Positions 23,930 through 33,474 of a DNA stretch of 64,000 nucleotides are shown here, in pieces. Made by a program: the position numbers and the translations under genes. The stretch is taken from assembly GCF_019091085.1 (NCBI RefSeq), contig NZ_JAGXJY010000011.1, positions 1-64,000 on the forward strand, in the 5' to 3' direction. Source of the DNA: Mesorhizobium sp. GbtcB19. GTDB taxonomy: Bacteria; Pseudomonadota; Alphaproteobacteria; Rhizobiales; Rhizobiaceae. The notes under the pieces were generated by a model that was given only the letters and a program-made list of their open reading frames with translations, did not search any database and was not told where the DNA came from. Position 1 is the first letter of the stretch, and each line of letters begins with the position of its first letter.

Positions 23930-26769
23930 TGAACGCCGATTTCGCAAGCTGGTTCGAAGGCAAGGCGCTCTCCACCGACTGGACGTCGCGGTTCTTCCCG
24001 GTTTGGGCGACGCTGCTCGCGGCGCGGCGCGAAGCGCCGCTCGACGTGCTCGAGATCGGATCGTGGGAGGGCCGCTCGGCGATCTTCTTCCTGCGCTATC
24101 TAGCCTCCTGCCGCCTGACCTGCATCGACAGTTTCGAAGGCAGCACCGAGCATGCGCTTCGCCTCAAATGGTCGAACCAGCTGCCGCATATCGAGCAGCG
24201 CTTCGACTTCAATCTCGCCGAGTTCCAGGGGCGATTCGAAAAGCTGAAGGCCATGTCTTCGGCGGCGCTGGCCGGCCTCATCGCCGAGCGGCGCCGCTTC
24301 GACCTGATCTATATCGACGGCAGCCACCACAGTGCCGACGTGCTGGCCGACGCCGTGGCGTCATGGCAGATGATCGACAAAGGCGGCCTCATCATCTTCG
24401 ACGACTATGAATGGGCCTTCTTCGCGGACGAGGCCGACCGCCCGAAGCTCGGGGTCGACACCTTCCTCGCGAGGCACAAAGGCGAATATCGCGAACTCCA
24501 TCGCGGCGAACAGCTCATCATCCAGAAGACCGTGCCTCTGGAAGCGGCCAACCCGCGTACGGATCGGACTGCGTCTTTCGCAAAGCCGTTGCCGGACAAT
24601 CCGGCCAAAAGCGTCGAATTCGTTCTGATCGCCGAGGCCGGTGTGCTGGAGGCGCAGGCGCTGCTGCTTTGCGAGAGCATACGTTCTTTCGCAGGCAGCT
24701 ATTCGCAATGTCCGATCATTGTCGTTTCGCCGAGAAGCGACCGTCGGCCGTCGGCGTCGACGATCCAGAAGCTCGAGCAGATGGGGGTCGAATACCTGCC
24801 ACTGGAGATCGACAGCTGCTGCCCGCAATACGGCACCTCCTGGCGCATCCATTCGCTTGCCGCGGTCGAGCGCCGGCCGGGGCCGCCGGTCATCGTCCAG
24901 CTCGACAGCGACGCGGTCTTCATCGGCGAACCCGATCTTCTGCTCGAAGACTGCGACGCGGCGGCGCGCCCGGTCGACAGCAAGGGCATGTGCACGACAG
25001 GCCCAGGCGATGCCTTCGATCCCTATTGGCGGGACCTGTGCGGGCTTGCCGGCGTCGAATACGAGCACCTGCCGGTCGTATGGACGAGCGACGGCGCCGC
25101 TGTCGTGCGGGCAAGCTACAATGGCGGGCTGATCGCCGCCCGCAGAAGCTGTGCCCTTTTCCAGCGCACCGAAGGCATCTTCAGGCAGTTGGTGGCGGCG
25201 GAGCTGAAGCCCTGGCGCACCGACCAGCCGACCTACAGGACCGGCACCGGCCTCCAGAGCGGCGAAGCAACCGCCTATTGGGGGACCAGCCAGGCGGCTC
25301 TTTCGCTGGCGGCCGTCGCCGGCAATCATGCGGTGCGCCATTTGCCGGCGACGCATAATTTTCCGCTGCACAATCTGGCGCGCACGAAGGCTCCGGACCC
25401 CGCGAAGCTGATCCACATCCACTATCACGGGCTGTTTTCGGCCAACTCCAGCGAAGCCAATCCAATATTCGACGGCAGGCTCGAGCTGCCGGCCGGTATC
25501 GCCGAATGGCTGCAGGCGCGTTTGCCGCTACCGGAAGAGCCGCAGCCCGCGGACGAGAAAGCCCGCTCTGTCCATGCGAAGCGAGAAGCGATTCTTATCC
25601 TGGGTATGCATCGCAGCGGCACTTCCGTCCTGGGCGGCATGGTCAACGCGCTGGGCGTCGCCGGCCCGCACAGCCTGATGTCGGGGGACCGTCACAACCC
25701 GACGGGATATTGGGAAAGCCTGCGCCTCAACGCGGCGACCAACGATCTGCTCGCCGCGGCCGGTTCCGGCTGGCACGACTGGCTGCCGCTCGATCCGGGC
25801 TGGATGGCTTCCGAAGTGGCGCAAGGGCATCGCCACAGGATCGAGGCGATCCTGGAAAGCGAGTTCGGCGATGCGGCGCTGTTTTTCATCAAGGAGCCGC
25901 GCAGCTGCCGCTTCCTGCCATGGATGTCATCGATCCTCGCCGACATGCGGATCGACACGGCCGCGCTGCTTCCAATCCGCAATCCCCTCGAGGTCGCCTA
26001 TTCGATAGAGCGGCGCGACGGTTTTCCAGTGGCCGGCTCGCTGCTGGTGTGGCTGAGGCACGTGCTCGATGCGGAGCTGCACTCCAGGCACATGCCGCGC
26101 TCTTTTCTGCTCTACGAAGATTTGCTTGCCGACTGGCAAGGTCAGCTGACGAAAGCCTCCAGGGCGATCGATCTTGCCTGGCCGATCCGGCCGGAGCAGG
26201 CCGGGAGCGACGTGGAAAGCTTCCTGTCGCAAGAGCTGCATCATCAACGATGCACCGTCGATCAGCTGCGCGACCACCGGGATGCTCCGCCCATCGTGGC
26301 CGATGCCTATGCGATATTGCGCGCGATGGCGCGCGACGGCGACAGCCAGGACCTTCGCGATCAACTCGACGGGATTCGCGTTAAGTTGGACAGCGCCTCA
26401 GCCCTGGTGGGGCGGACATTTGCCGGCGAAAGGGCCGCAGCGAGGCGGTCGGTCGACGATCTCCAAAGCCGGCTGGGCGAGTTCCATACGCAGTCCGAGC
26501 AGTTGCATGCGATCGTCGCAGAATTGCATCGGGACCGCGACGCTGTGCTTGGCGATCGCGACCGGTTGCTTCGCGAGAATGCGGCTCGGTCCGGTGAGCG
26601 AGAGGCGTTGCTGCACGAGAGGGATGCGTTGCACCGCGAGAGGGAGGCCTTGTACCGGGAGCGAGAGGGCCTCGTCACAGCGCGCGAAGCGATGCTCGCC
26701 TCGCACAGCTGGCGTTTGACCGCGCCGCTGCGCTGGCTGCGCAACCCGTTCGCCAAACGCGGCGAGTGA
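23926..26769 (+). CDS. methyltransferase / glycosyltransferase / sulfotransferase / coiled-coil fusion
   Basis: 947 residues. An N-terminal class I SAM-dependent methyltransferase (about 25-200) has SAM site LEIGSWEGRS (42-51) and IYIDGSHHSADVL. A middle GT-A-like glycosyltransferase (about 228-530) has DSD at 327-329 (IVQLDSDAVF). A sulfotransferase (about 553-775) has the PAPS-binding LGMHRSGTSVLGGM at 559-572 and PIRNPLEVAYS. The end is an Arg/Glu-rich coiled coil (about 840-925), then SWRLTAPLRWLRNP, a tail often seen on rhizobial glycan-synthesis proteins. It probably modifies a surface glycan together with the GT2 gene. Domain boundaries are approximate. Confidence 0.85.
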   Translation: MMNADFASWFEGKALSTDWTSRFFPVWATLLAARREAPLDVLEIGSWEGRSAIFFLRYLASCRLTCIDSFEGSTEHALRLKWSNQLPHIEQRFDFNLAEFQGRFEKLKAMSSAALAGLIAERRRFDLIYIDGSHHSADVLADAVASWQMIDKGGLIIFDDYEWAFFADEADRPKLGVDTFLARHKGEYRELHRGEQLIIQKTVPLEAANPRTDRTASFAKPLPDNPAKSVEFVLIAEAGVLEAQALLLCESIRSFAGSYSQCPIIVVSPRSDRRPSASTIQKLEQMGVEYLPLEIDSCCPQYGTSWRIHSLAAVERRPGPPVIVQLDSDAVFIGEPDLLLEDCDAAARPVDSKGMCTTGPGDAFDPYWRDLCGLAGVEYEHLPVVWTSDGAAVVRASYNGGLIAARRSCALFQRTEGIFRQLVAAELKPWRTDQPTYRTGTGLQSGEATAYWGTSQAALSLAAVAGNHAVRHLPATHNFPLHNLARTKAPDPAKLIHIHYHGLFSANSSEANPIFDGRLELPAGIAEWLQARLPLPEEPQPADEKARSVHAKREAILILGMHRSGTSVLGGMVNALGVAGPHSLMSGDRHNPTGYWESLRLNAATNDLLAAAGSGWHDWLPLDPGWMASEVAQGHRHRIEAILESEFGDAALFFIKEPRSCRFLPWMSSILADMRIDTAALLPIRNPLEVAYSIERRDGFPVAGSLLVWLRHVLDAELHSRHMPRSFLLYEDLLADWQGQLTKASRAIDLAWPIRPEQAGSDVESFLSQELHHQRCTVDQLRDHRDAPPIVADAYAILRAMARDGDSQDLRDQLDGIRVKLDSASALVGRTFAGERAAARRSVDDLQSRLGEFHTQSEQLHAIVAELHRDRDAVLGDRDRLLRENAARSGEREALLHERDALHREREALYREREGLVTAREAMLASHSWRLTAPLRWLRNPFAKRGE

Positions 26770-26879
26770 AGCGGCCGAAACGCGGTCACCAAACCGTCAC
26801 ACCAGGCGGAAACCTCCATGGTAAGGTTGCCATGGCCGCCCAGCGAGCCGTTTGCAGAACCAAGACCGGCGAAGCCGCC

Positions 26880-27875
26880 ATGAACATTGCTGTTCCTTCC
26901 GAAGGCACCGATCTCTCGCCCTATCTGCCGGACGAGCACGGACTGTTCTTCATCTACCATTTCAAAGAAGACGGTTCCCGCACAAAGGACCCCGCCGAGG
27001 CGCATTGGAGCTGGCGCAGCTACCAGATCACCGACATGCGTGCGCGTCAGGAGATCGGCGCCGAGCAGGCGCTGCCGGCGCCGGTGCGCGATGCCTTCCT
27101 GTCGCCCAGCCATGGCTGCCAGATCGATTTCGAGGACGATTTTCTCTATGGCGACCTGCCCGACCTCAGGCACGATTTCGCCGAAGCGCGCGGGCTCACC
27201 CATTTCCGCTTCGCCTTCAACGACAGGATGCTGATCGGCGCCCGCAAACAGCCGCTGGAATCGGTCGACAAGATTCGCAAGCTGGTGGAAAGCGGCGCGC
27301 GCAAGTTCCGCACACCGTCCGAGCTGATCGAGGCGGTGATGGGCCAGTCGCTCGACGGCATGGCGGTCGAGCTCGACAAGATGGGCGACACGCTCGACGG
27401 CATCGAGGACCGCATCGTTTGCGATGCATGGCACAATGAGCGCCAGGCGCTGGTCGACGCGCGCCGCCAGCTGGTGCTGATCCACCGCCAGATGGCGACG
27501 CTCACCAATCTCTTCCGCCATCTCGACCATTCGCATCGCAATGAGCTGCCCGACCCGATCAACGACATGGCCACGCGCCTGTCGCACCGGGCGCACACGC
27601 TGCATCACGACGGCGAGCAGTTGCAGGCGCGCACGCGGCTGTTGCAAGACGAGCTGATGGCCAAGCTGACCGAGCAGTCGAACCAGCTGCTCTACATCCT
27701 CTCCGTCATGACGGCGGTGCTGTTGCCGATGACCATCATCTCCGGCCTGTTCGGCATGAATGTCGGCGGGCTGCCGCTGGTCGATACGCCGCACGGCTTC
27801 TGGGTGGTGACGGCGATCTCGATCGTCATCGCCGGCATCGTCTACAAGATCGTGCGGCGGCTGGGCCGGGTGTAG
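26880..27875 (+). CDS. CorA/ZntB-family divalent metal transporter
   Basis: 331 residues from MNIAVPSEG; an earlier ATG at 26,832 with AAGG upstream is also possible (347 residues). A long N-terminal cytosolic domain is followed by two transmembrane helices near the C-terminus with the pore motif GLFGMNVGG (YILSVMTAVLLPMTIIS). CorA/ZntB pentamers conduct Mg, Co, Ni or Zn ions; the ZntB-like LP...E features suggest zinc. It is convergent with the GST gene, 2 bp away. Confidence 0.9.
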   Translation: MNIAVPSEGTDLSPYLPDEHGLFFIYHFKEDGSRTKDPAEAHWSWRSYQITDMRARQEIGAEQALPAPVRDAFLSPSHGCQIDFEDDFLYGDLPDLRHDFAEARGLTHFRFAFNDRMLIGARKQPLESVDKIRKLVESGARKFRTPSELIEAVMGQSLDGMAVELDKMGDTLDGIEDRIVCDAWHNERQALVDARRQLVLIHRQMATLTNLFRHLDHSHRNELPDPINDMATRLSHRAHTLHHDGEQLQARTRLLQDELMAKLTEQSNQLLYILSVMTAVLLPMTIISGLFGMNVGGLPLVDTPHGFWVVTAISIVIAGIVYKIVRRLGRV

Positions 27876-27877
27876 CT

Positions 27878-28564
27878 CTAAGCGATCGCGCGCAAATCCT
27901 CGACGATCGTGCCGGCCGCGCCGACTTCCGCTTCGTGGCCAGACTCGCGCCATGTCTCGGCAAGTCCGGCCGCGTGCCATTCACGCATGGCCGGCAGGTC
28001 GAGCAGCTGCTGCGGATAGATTGCGGCGGCGCCTTCGAAAGCCAGGCCATAGGACTGCGCCCTGAACGCGATGGGCGCGAAGAAGGCGTCGACGGCGCCG
28101 AACCGGTCGCCGGTCAGGAATGGTCCGCCGAAACGCACAAGGCCGTCGTTCCAAAGATCTCCCATGCGGAAGAGGTCGTGTTCCAGCGCGGCGGACATCG
28201 GCAATGGCTCGACGCGCACGCCGCAGCTCATCGGGCAGTCGTTGCGCAGCGCGGTGAAGCTCGAATGCATCTCAGCGGCAGCCGAGCGCGCCCAGGCGCG
28301 CGCTTTCGCATCCGCCGGCCAGACGCCCGGATGGCGTTCGGCCAGGTATTCGACGATCGAGAGTGAATCCCAGACCGCCCAGCCATCGTCGACCAGGCAG
28401 GGCACGCGTCCATTCGGCGAGAATTGCCGGTAGAGGCTGAAACTCGGTCCGGCCGGGAATGGCGTCAGCCGCTCTTCGAAGGGAATGTCGAGGACGCGCA
28501 TCAGCAGCCAGGGCCGCAGCGACCAGGACGAATAGTTCTTGTTGCCGATATGCAGAACATACAT
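27878..28564 (-). CDS. glutathione S-transferase
   Basis: 228 residues. The thioredoxin-like N-domain shows NKNYSSWSLRPWLLMR (S12/S13 near the glutathione site), cis-Pro GRVPCLVDDG and the SIVEYLAERHP motif. The helical C-domain contains DRFGAVDAFFAPIAFR. It conjugates or reduces substrates with glutathione in the cytosol. It is upstream of no clear partner; rarD lies 60 bp further on the same strand. Confidence 0.93.
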   Translation of the reverse strand: MYVLHIGNKNYSSWSLRPWLLMRVLDIPFEERLTPFPAGPSFSLYRQFSPNGRVPCLVDDGWAVWDSLSIVEYLAERHPGVWPADAKARAWARSAAAEMHSSFTALRNDCPMSCGVRVEPLPMSAALEHDLFRMGDLWNDGLVRFGGPFLTGDRFGAVDAFFAPIAFRAQSYGLAFEGAAAIYPQQLLDLPAMREWHAAGLAETWRESGHEAEVGAAGTIVEDLRAIA

Positions 28565-28624
28565 CGGGCGCCCTCTCCTTCTCGCTTATGCAATTTCCAG
28601 ACGGCCAGCCGTCTCGCCCTTTGC

Positions 28625-29554
28625 CTATCTTGTCGCGGGCGCCGGCGGGCGGACCTCGCGACCCCTGAACATCGACCAGCTGTACATCGCCAGCGCCGTC
28701 CAGATCAGCGCGAAGGCGATCGCCTGCGTGGTGCCGAACGGCTCGCCGAAGATCAGCACGGCGATCAGGAACACCATGGTCGGCGCGATGTATTGCATGA
28801 TGCCGATGGTGGACAGGCGCAGCAGCTTGGCGCCGAAGGCAAAGAGCAGCAGCGGCACCGCGGTGATCGGGCCGCAGCCGATCAGCAAGGCCGTGTCGGA
28901 GCCGGTGCTGGAGATGAGATGATCCTGCCCGGTGGCGATCAGATAGGCGATGTAGCCGAGCGCCGGCACCGACAGCAAAAGCACTTCGAGCAGGAAACCC
29001 TGGCTCGGGCCGATCGGCAATGTCTTGCGGAAGAAGCCGTAGGCAGCGAAGGAAAAGGCCAGCGCCAGCGACACCCAGGGCAGCTTTCCGGCCTCGATTG
29101 TGAGCACCGCCACAGCGATGGCGGCAAGCGCGACCGCGGCAATCTGCAGCCGGTCGAGCCGCTCGCCGAGAAGCACCGCGCCGACAACGACCACCACCAG
29201 CGGGTTGATGTAATAGCCGAGCGCCGTCTCCACTGTACGGTCGACCGCGATCGCCCAGACATAGATGCCCCAGTTGATCGAAATCAGCGTCGCCGTCAGC
29301 GCTGCCATGGCGATGCTCTTCGGTGAGCGGATCGCCGCCTTGAAGTCGGCGGTGCGGCCGGTCCAGACCAGAACGCAAGCCGCGATCGGCACCGACCAGA
29401 CGACGCGGTTGGCGATCACCTCGGCTAGCGGCAGATGCGCCACCGCCTTCATGTAAAACGGCAGCAGTCCCCAGAGGAAGTAGGCGCCAAGCGCCAAAAG
29501 GAAGCCGCGGCGGGCCTTGGCATCTTGATCGAGATCGGCTGTAGCGGTGACCAT
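28625..29554 (-). CDS. rarD: EamA-family transporter RarD
   Basis: 309 residues with ten predicted transmembrane helices in two EamA repeats. The signature FLLALGAYFLWGLLPFYMKA and the later YGFFRKTLPIGP and QYIAPTMVFLIAVLIFGE are typical of RarD. This drug/metabolite exporter family was named for chloramphenicol sensitivity phenotypes; the natural substrate is not settled. Transcribed toward GST. Confidence 0.94.
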   Translation of the reverse strand: MVTATADLDQDAKARRGFLLALGAYFLWGLLPFYMKAVAHLPLAEVIANRVVWSVPIAACVLVWTGRTADFKAAIRSPKSIAMAALTATLISINWGIYVWAIAVDRTVETALGYYINPLVVVVVGAVLLGERLDRLQIAAVALAAIAVAVLTIEAGKLPWVSLALAFSFAAYGFFRKTLPIGPSQGFLLEVLLLSVPALGYIAYLIATGQDHLISSTGSDTALLIGCGPITAVPLLLFAFGAKLLRLSTIGIMQYIAPTMVFLIAVLIFGEPFGTTQAIAFALIWTALAMYSWSMFRGREVRPPAPATR

Positions 29555-29650
29555 GGTCCAACGCTATGGCCCAGCGGGTCGCCCAAAACCATCACAAAAT
29601 TATGATGGATCAATGGACTTATGGTGATGGTTCAAGCGGCCGGGGCGCTA

Positions 29651-29849
29651 TTCCTCGCCCCACGCAGTGGGGAGAGGTGGCCCGGCGAAGCCGGGACGGA
29701 GAGGGGCCAGCGCGGCGGTTGACAATTACCGCTTCGGGATGACCAGCCTCCCACCCTCTCTTGCATCCACTCTGGCTTCGCGGAGGGCGTCCTCCTCTCC
29801 GTCCCGGCTTCGCCGGGCCACCTCTCCCCCGCTTTGCGGGGGCGAGGAA
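29651..29849. repeat. large intergenic inverted repeat
   Basis: The left arm 29,651-29,704 and right arm 29,794-29,849 are near-perfect reverse complements of about 54-56 bp (core GAGGTGGCCCGGCGAAGCCG). They flank an 89-bp spacer. A related half copy sits at 16,769-16,823. It lies between the cimA stop and the rarD start. The whole structure could form a long hairpin in RNA. No gene is seen in 29,555-29,860. Confidence 0.85.
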
Positions 29850-29860
29850 ATGAGGCGGTG

Positions 29861-31477
29861 CTACTCCGCAGCCACCAATCCAGCCATCTCGCGGTTCTTC
29901 ATCAGCTTGTAGATGATCGAATCCATCAGCGCCTGAAAAGAGGCGTCGATGATGTTTTCCGACACGCCGACCGTCCACCAGCGGGCGCCGGTGGAATCGT
30001 GCGATTCGACCAGGACGCGGGTGATGGCCTCGGTGCCGCCATTGAGGATACGCACCTTGAAGTCGGCAAGCTCGAGGTCGACGATCTCGCTCTGGTATTT
30101 GCCGAGGTCCTTGCGCAGCGCGATGTCGAGCGCGTTGACCGGGCCGTGACCTTCCGCCACCGACATCTTCTCCTCGCCATCGACCTCGACCTTCACGATC
30201 GCCTCGGAGACGGTCTTCAGATTGCCGTTGGCGTCGAAGCGGCGCTCGACCATGCAGCGGAAAGAGGTGACGTTGAAGAACTCCGGCAAGCCGTGCAGCA
30301 TTTTTCGCGCAAGCAACTCGAAGGACGCGTCGGCGCCCTCATACGCGTAGCCTTCGGCCTCGCGCTCCTTGACCACGGCGATCAGCGCGTCGAGCCGGTG
30401 ATCGTCCTTCGGCACGTCGATGCCGCGCCGCTTCAACTCGGCGAGGAAATTGGCCTTGCCGCCCTGGTCGGAGACCATGACCCGGCGGCGGTTGCCGACG
30501 GCTTCCGGCGGCACGTGTTCGTAGGTCGCCGGCTCCTTGGCCAAAGCGGAGGCATGGATGCCGGCCTTGGTGGCGAAGGCTGAGGCGCCGACATAGGGCG
30601 CCTGCGCTTCCGGGGCGCGGTTGAGCAATTCGTCAAACGCGCGGGAAAGCCTGGAAATCCCGGTCAGCGCTTCGGCCGAAATGCCGGTTTCGAATCGGTC
30701 GGCGAAGGCTGGCTTCAGCGCCAGCGTCGGGATGATGGAGATGAGATTGGCGTTGCCGCAGCGCTCGCCGATGCCGTTCAACGTGCCCTGGATCTGGTGC
30801 ACGCCGGCCTCGACGGCGGCGAGGGAATTCGCCACCGCCTGGCCGGTGTCGTCATGTGCGTGGATGCCGAGATGATCGCCCGGGATGCCGCCGGCGATCA
30901 CCTTCTCGACAATGGCGCGTACTTCCGAGGGCTGCGTGCCGCCATTGGTGTCGCACAGCACGACCCAGCGCGCGCCGGCATCATAGGCGGTCCTGGCGCA
31001 GGCCAGCGCGTAGTCCGGATTGGCCTTGAAGCCGTCGAAGAAATGCTCGCAGTCGACCATCGCTTCCCTGCCGGCCGCGACAGCCGTCTCGACCGAGATT
31101 TTTATGGACTCCAGGTTCTCCTCATTGGTGCAGCCGAGCGCGACGCGGACGTGATAGTCCCAGCTCTTGGCGACGAAGCAGATGGCGTCGGACTCCGACT
31201 GCACCAGCGCCGCCAGCCCCGGGTCGTTGGAAGCCGAGACCCCTGCCCGCTTGGTCATGCCGAAGGCGACGAAGCTGGCTTTCGCCGTCCGCTTCTTCTG
31301 GAAGAAGGCGGTGTCGGTCGGATTGGCGCCCGGATAGCCGCCCTCGACATAGTCGATGCCGAACTCGTCGAGCAGTTTTGCGATCGCGATCTTGTCCTCG
31401 ACGGAAAAGTCGATGCCCGGCGTCTGCTGGCCGTCGCGCAGCGTGGTGTCGAAGAGATAGAGGCGTTGCTTTGTCAT
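29861..31477 (-). CDS. cimA: (R)-citramalate synthase
   Basis: 538 residues. The HMG-CoA-lyase-like TIM barrel holds FDTTLRDGQQTPG (9-21), metal site HAHDDTGQAVANSLAAV and GIHASALAKEP. The LeuA-type dimer/regulatory domain is at about 400-520. It condenses pyruvate and acetyl-CoA to citramalate, the threonine-independent route to 2-oxobutanoate for isoleucine. The length and TIGR00977-like order support cimA over leuA. The C-terminal domain suggests feedback inhibition by isoleucine. Confidence 0.94.
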   Translation of the reverse strand: MTKQRLYLFDTTLRDGQQTPGIDFSVEDKIAIAKLLDEFGIDYVEGGYPGANPTDTAFFQKKRTAKASFVAFGMTKRAGVSASNDPGLAALVQSESDAICFVAKSWDYHVRVALGCTNEENLESIKISVETAVAAGREAMVDCEHFFDGFKANPDYALACARTAYDAGARWVVLCDTNGGTQPSEVRAIVEKVIAGGIPGDHLGIHAHDDTGQAVANSLAAVEAGVHQIQGTLNGIGERCGNANLISIIPTLALKPAFADRFETGISAEALTGISRLSRAFDELLNRAPEAQAPYVGASAFATKAGIHASALAKEPATYEHVPPEAVGNRRRVMVSDQGGKANFLAELKRRGIDVPKDDHRLDALIAVVKEREAEGYAYEGADASFELLARKMLHGLPEFFNVTSFRCMVERRFDANGNLKTVSEAIVKVEVDGEEKMSVAEGHGPVNALDIALRKDLGKYQSEIVDLELADFKVRILNGGTEAITRVLVESHDSTGARWWTVGVSENIIDASFQALMDSIIYKLMKNREMAGLVAAE

Positions 31478-31526
31478 GGCTGTAGCTCGAAAGGCCGCGA
31501 TCGCCGTAGAGCGCGGACGTGCATCA

Positions 31527-32492
31527 TCATTTCCCCGCGAACCGATCCGTCGCCCGGATCAACTGATCGAGTATCCCCGGCTCCGAATAGGCGTGCCCTA
31601 CCCCCTCGATGAGATGGAAATCCGCCTTCGGCCAGGCCTTGTGCAGCGCCCAGGCATATTTAGCCGGACACGGCATGTCGTAGCGACCGTGGACGATGGT
31701 GCCGGGGATGTCCTTGAGCTTCCACGCATCGCGCAGCAGCTGGCCCTCCTCCAGCCAGCCGGCATGGACAAAATAATGGTTCTCGATGCGGGCGAAGGCG
31801 ACCGCGTAGTCGTCCTCGCCGAACTTGCCGCTGGTCTCGGGCTCGGGAAGCAACGTGATCGTCTCGCCTTCCCACAGGCTCCAGGCGAGCGCCGCCTCCA
31901 CCTGTGCCTTGCGGTCCGAGCCGACCAGCCGCTTGCGGTAGGCGGCCATCATGTCGCCGCGCTCGGCCTCGGGGATCGGGGCGACAAAACGCTCCCATTT
32001 GTCGGGGAACATCTCCGAGACGCCGAACTGATAGTACCATTCGAGCTCGGCGCGGGTGAGCGTGTAGATGCCGCGCACGACCAACTCGCTGACGCGCTCG
32101 GGATGCGTCTCGGCATAGGCGAGCGCCAGCGTCGAGCCCCAGGAGCCGCCGAACACCAGCCATTTGTCGAAGTCGGCCATCTCGCGCAGGCGTTCGATGT
32201 CGGCGACGAGGTGCCAGGTGGTGTTGGCCTCGAGCGAAGCGTTGGGCGTCGACTTGCCGCAGCCGCGCTGGTCGAACAGGATGACGTCATAAAGCTTCGG
32301 GTCGAACAGGCGCCGGTGTTTCGGCGAGATGGTGCCGCCCGGACCGCCATGCAGGAACACGGCGGGCCTGGCGCCCCTGGTGCCGGAACGCTCCCAATAA
32401 ATGGTGTGGCCGTCGCCGACATCGAGCATGCCGGACTCGAACGGCTCGACCTCCGGATAGAGGCTGCGCAAGGAACTGCCGTGGATCGTCAT
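31527..32492 (-). CDS. pip: prolyl aminopeptidase
   Basis: 321 residues. The alpha/beta hydrolase fold has oxyanion HGGPGG, nucleophile GGSWGSTLALAY, and a late Asp/His (GRYDMPCP; EGVGHAYSEPG). This is the S33 family that removes N-terminal proline from peptides. The start is set by the ATGA overlap with the upstream GFA gene. Last of a five-gene cluster. Confidence 0.95.
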   Translation of the reverse strand: MTIHGSSLRSLYPEVEPFESGMLDVGDGHTIYWERSGTRGARPAVFLHGGPGGTISPKHRRLFDPKLYDVILFDQRGCGKSTPNASLEANTTWHLVADIERLREMADFDKWLVFGGSWGSTLALAYAETHPERVSELVVRGIYTLTRAELEWYYQFGVSEMFPDKWERFVAPIPEAERGDMMAAYRKRLVGSDRKAQVEAALAWSLWEGETITLLPEPETSGKFGEDDYAVAFARIENHYFVHAGWLEEGQLLRDAWKLKDIPGTIVHGRYDMPCPAKYAWALHKAWPKADFHLIEGVGHAYSEPGILDQLIRATDRFAGK

Positions 32493-32965
32493 AGTTTCAA
32501 GCCCTGCTGTGGCCAGTTGGCCGTCTCGTGGTCGGGATGCTGAAAGGAGATGATCTGCTCCTGCCGTCGATAGAAATCGGGATCGTCGAGGGTCGGCGCC
32601 TCGAAGATCTTCTCCACCCAGGGCAGGCGAACCGCGTAGTTGACCTGGATCTGCGGCGCGAGATCGGAGCGGTCGTCGAAAGCGCCGATGGCGATCTCCA
32701 GCGCGCCGGGCTGGCGGTAGGTCAGCGGCGTGCCGCAGCGGGCGCAGAAGCCGCGATCGATGTTGACCGACGACTGGAAATAGCTCGGCTCCTCGTGGGT
32801 CCATTCGACGCCGTCCTTCGGCACCGTCACCAGCGCGCCGAAGAAAGAGCCGAACTGTTTCTGGCACATGCGGCAGTGGCAGATGGACGGGCGCCCGAGC
32901 TTGCCCTTGATACGGAAGCGCACCGCGCCGCATTGGCAGCCGCCGGTTCGAACTTGATCGGTCAT
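32489..32965 (-). CDS. GFA-family zinc protein (copy 1)
   Basis: 158 residues. Zinc ligands appear as GGCQCGAVRF (about 8-17), CHCRMCQK (about 29-36) and CARCGTPLTY (about 74-83). The GFA (glutathione-dependent formaldehyde-activating) fold binds two zinc ions; most members are not proven enzymes. It is a paralogue of the next gene upstream and overlaps it and pip by 4 bp each. Confidence 0.93.
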   Translation of the reverse strand: MTDQVRTGGCQCGAVRFRIKGKLGRPSICHCRMCQKQFGSFFGALVTVPKDGVEWTHEEPSYFQSSVNIDRGFCARCGTPLTYRQPGALEIAIGAFDDRSDLAPQIQVNYAVRLPWVEKIFEAPTLDDPDFYRRQEQIISFQHPDHETANWPQQGLKL

Positions 32966-33453
32966 GGTCTTTCCTCCGGCGGCCATTGGTCGGTGTCGTG
33001 ATCGGGATGCTGATAGGAAACGAGCTCGGCGAGATACGGCGCCGAGGCGATATCGGCCATCGTGTCCTCGGACGGCAGTTTCGGGATGCCGTCGACATAG
33101 GGGAGCTTTGCCTCCGTCCCCCACTGGACGGTGGGCGCGATGCCGGTCGGGTCGTCGAAGGCGGCAATCGCCAGCGCCACGCCATCCGGCGCCTCGAAGG
33201 TCAGCGGCGTGCCGCAGTCGGCGCAGAAGCCGCGCCAGGCGGCGTTGGACGAACGGAAGCGTTTCGGCTCACCGCGCGTCCAGTCGAGCGTGGCGCCGCG
33301 CACCGACACCAGCGGCAGGTAGAAATTGCCGCTCGCCTTCTGGCACATGCGGCAATGACAGACGGAGGCATCGCCAAGCGCGCCCTCGACGCGGAAGCGC
33401 ACCGCGCCGCATTGGCAGCCGCCGGTGTAGATCGGCCGGTTGTCGAGGCTCAT
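32962..33453 (-). CDS. GFA-family zinc protein (copy 2)
   Basis: 163 residues with the same three Cys motifs (GGCQCGAVRF, CHCRMCQK, CADCGTPLTF). Clear similarity to copy 1, down to YQHPDHDTDQWPPE against FQHPDHETANWPQ, shows tandem duplication. The paralogues differ in the middle. Overlaps copy 1 by 4 bp. Could be a heteromeric pair. Confidence 0.93.
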   Translation of the reverse strand: MSLDNRPIYTGGCQCGAVRFRVEGALGDASVCHCRMCQKASGNFYLPLVSVRGATLDWTRGEPKRFRSSNAAWRGFCADCGTPLTFEAPDGVALAIAAFDDPTGIAPTVQWGTEAKLPYVDGIPKLPSEDTMADIASAPYLAELVSYQHPDHDTDQWPPEERP

Positions 33454-33474
33454 CGCTCGCTCCTGATCTTGGGC

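Noticed and set aside
19008..26769. Prophage or integrative element around the conflict module
   Set aside because: No integrase, structural phage gene, tRNA or direct repeat was seen at the edges; a cassette without visible ends remains possible.
26361..27980. 539-residue antisense frame over the CorA gene and the end of the fusion
   Set aside because: CorA motifs on the plus strand are decisive.
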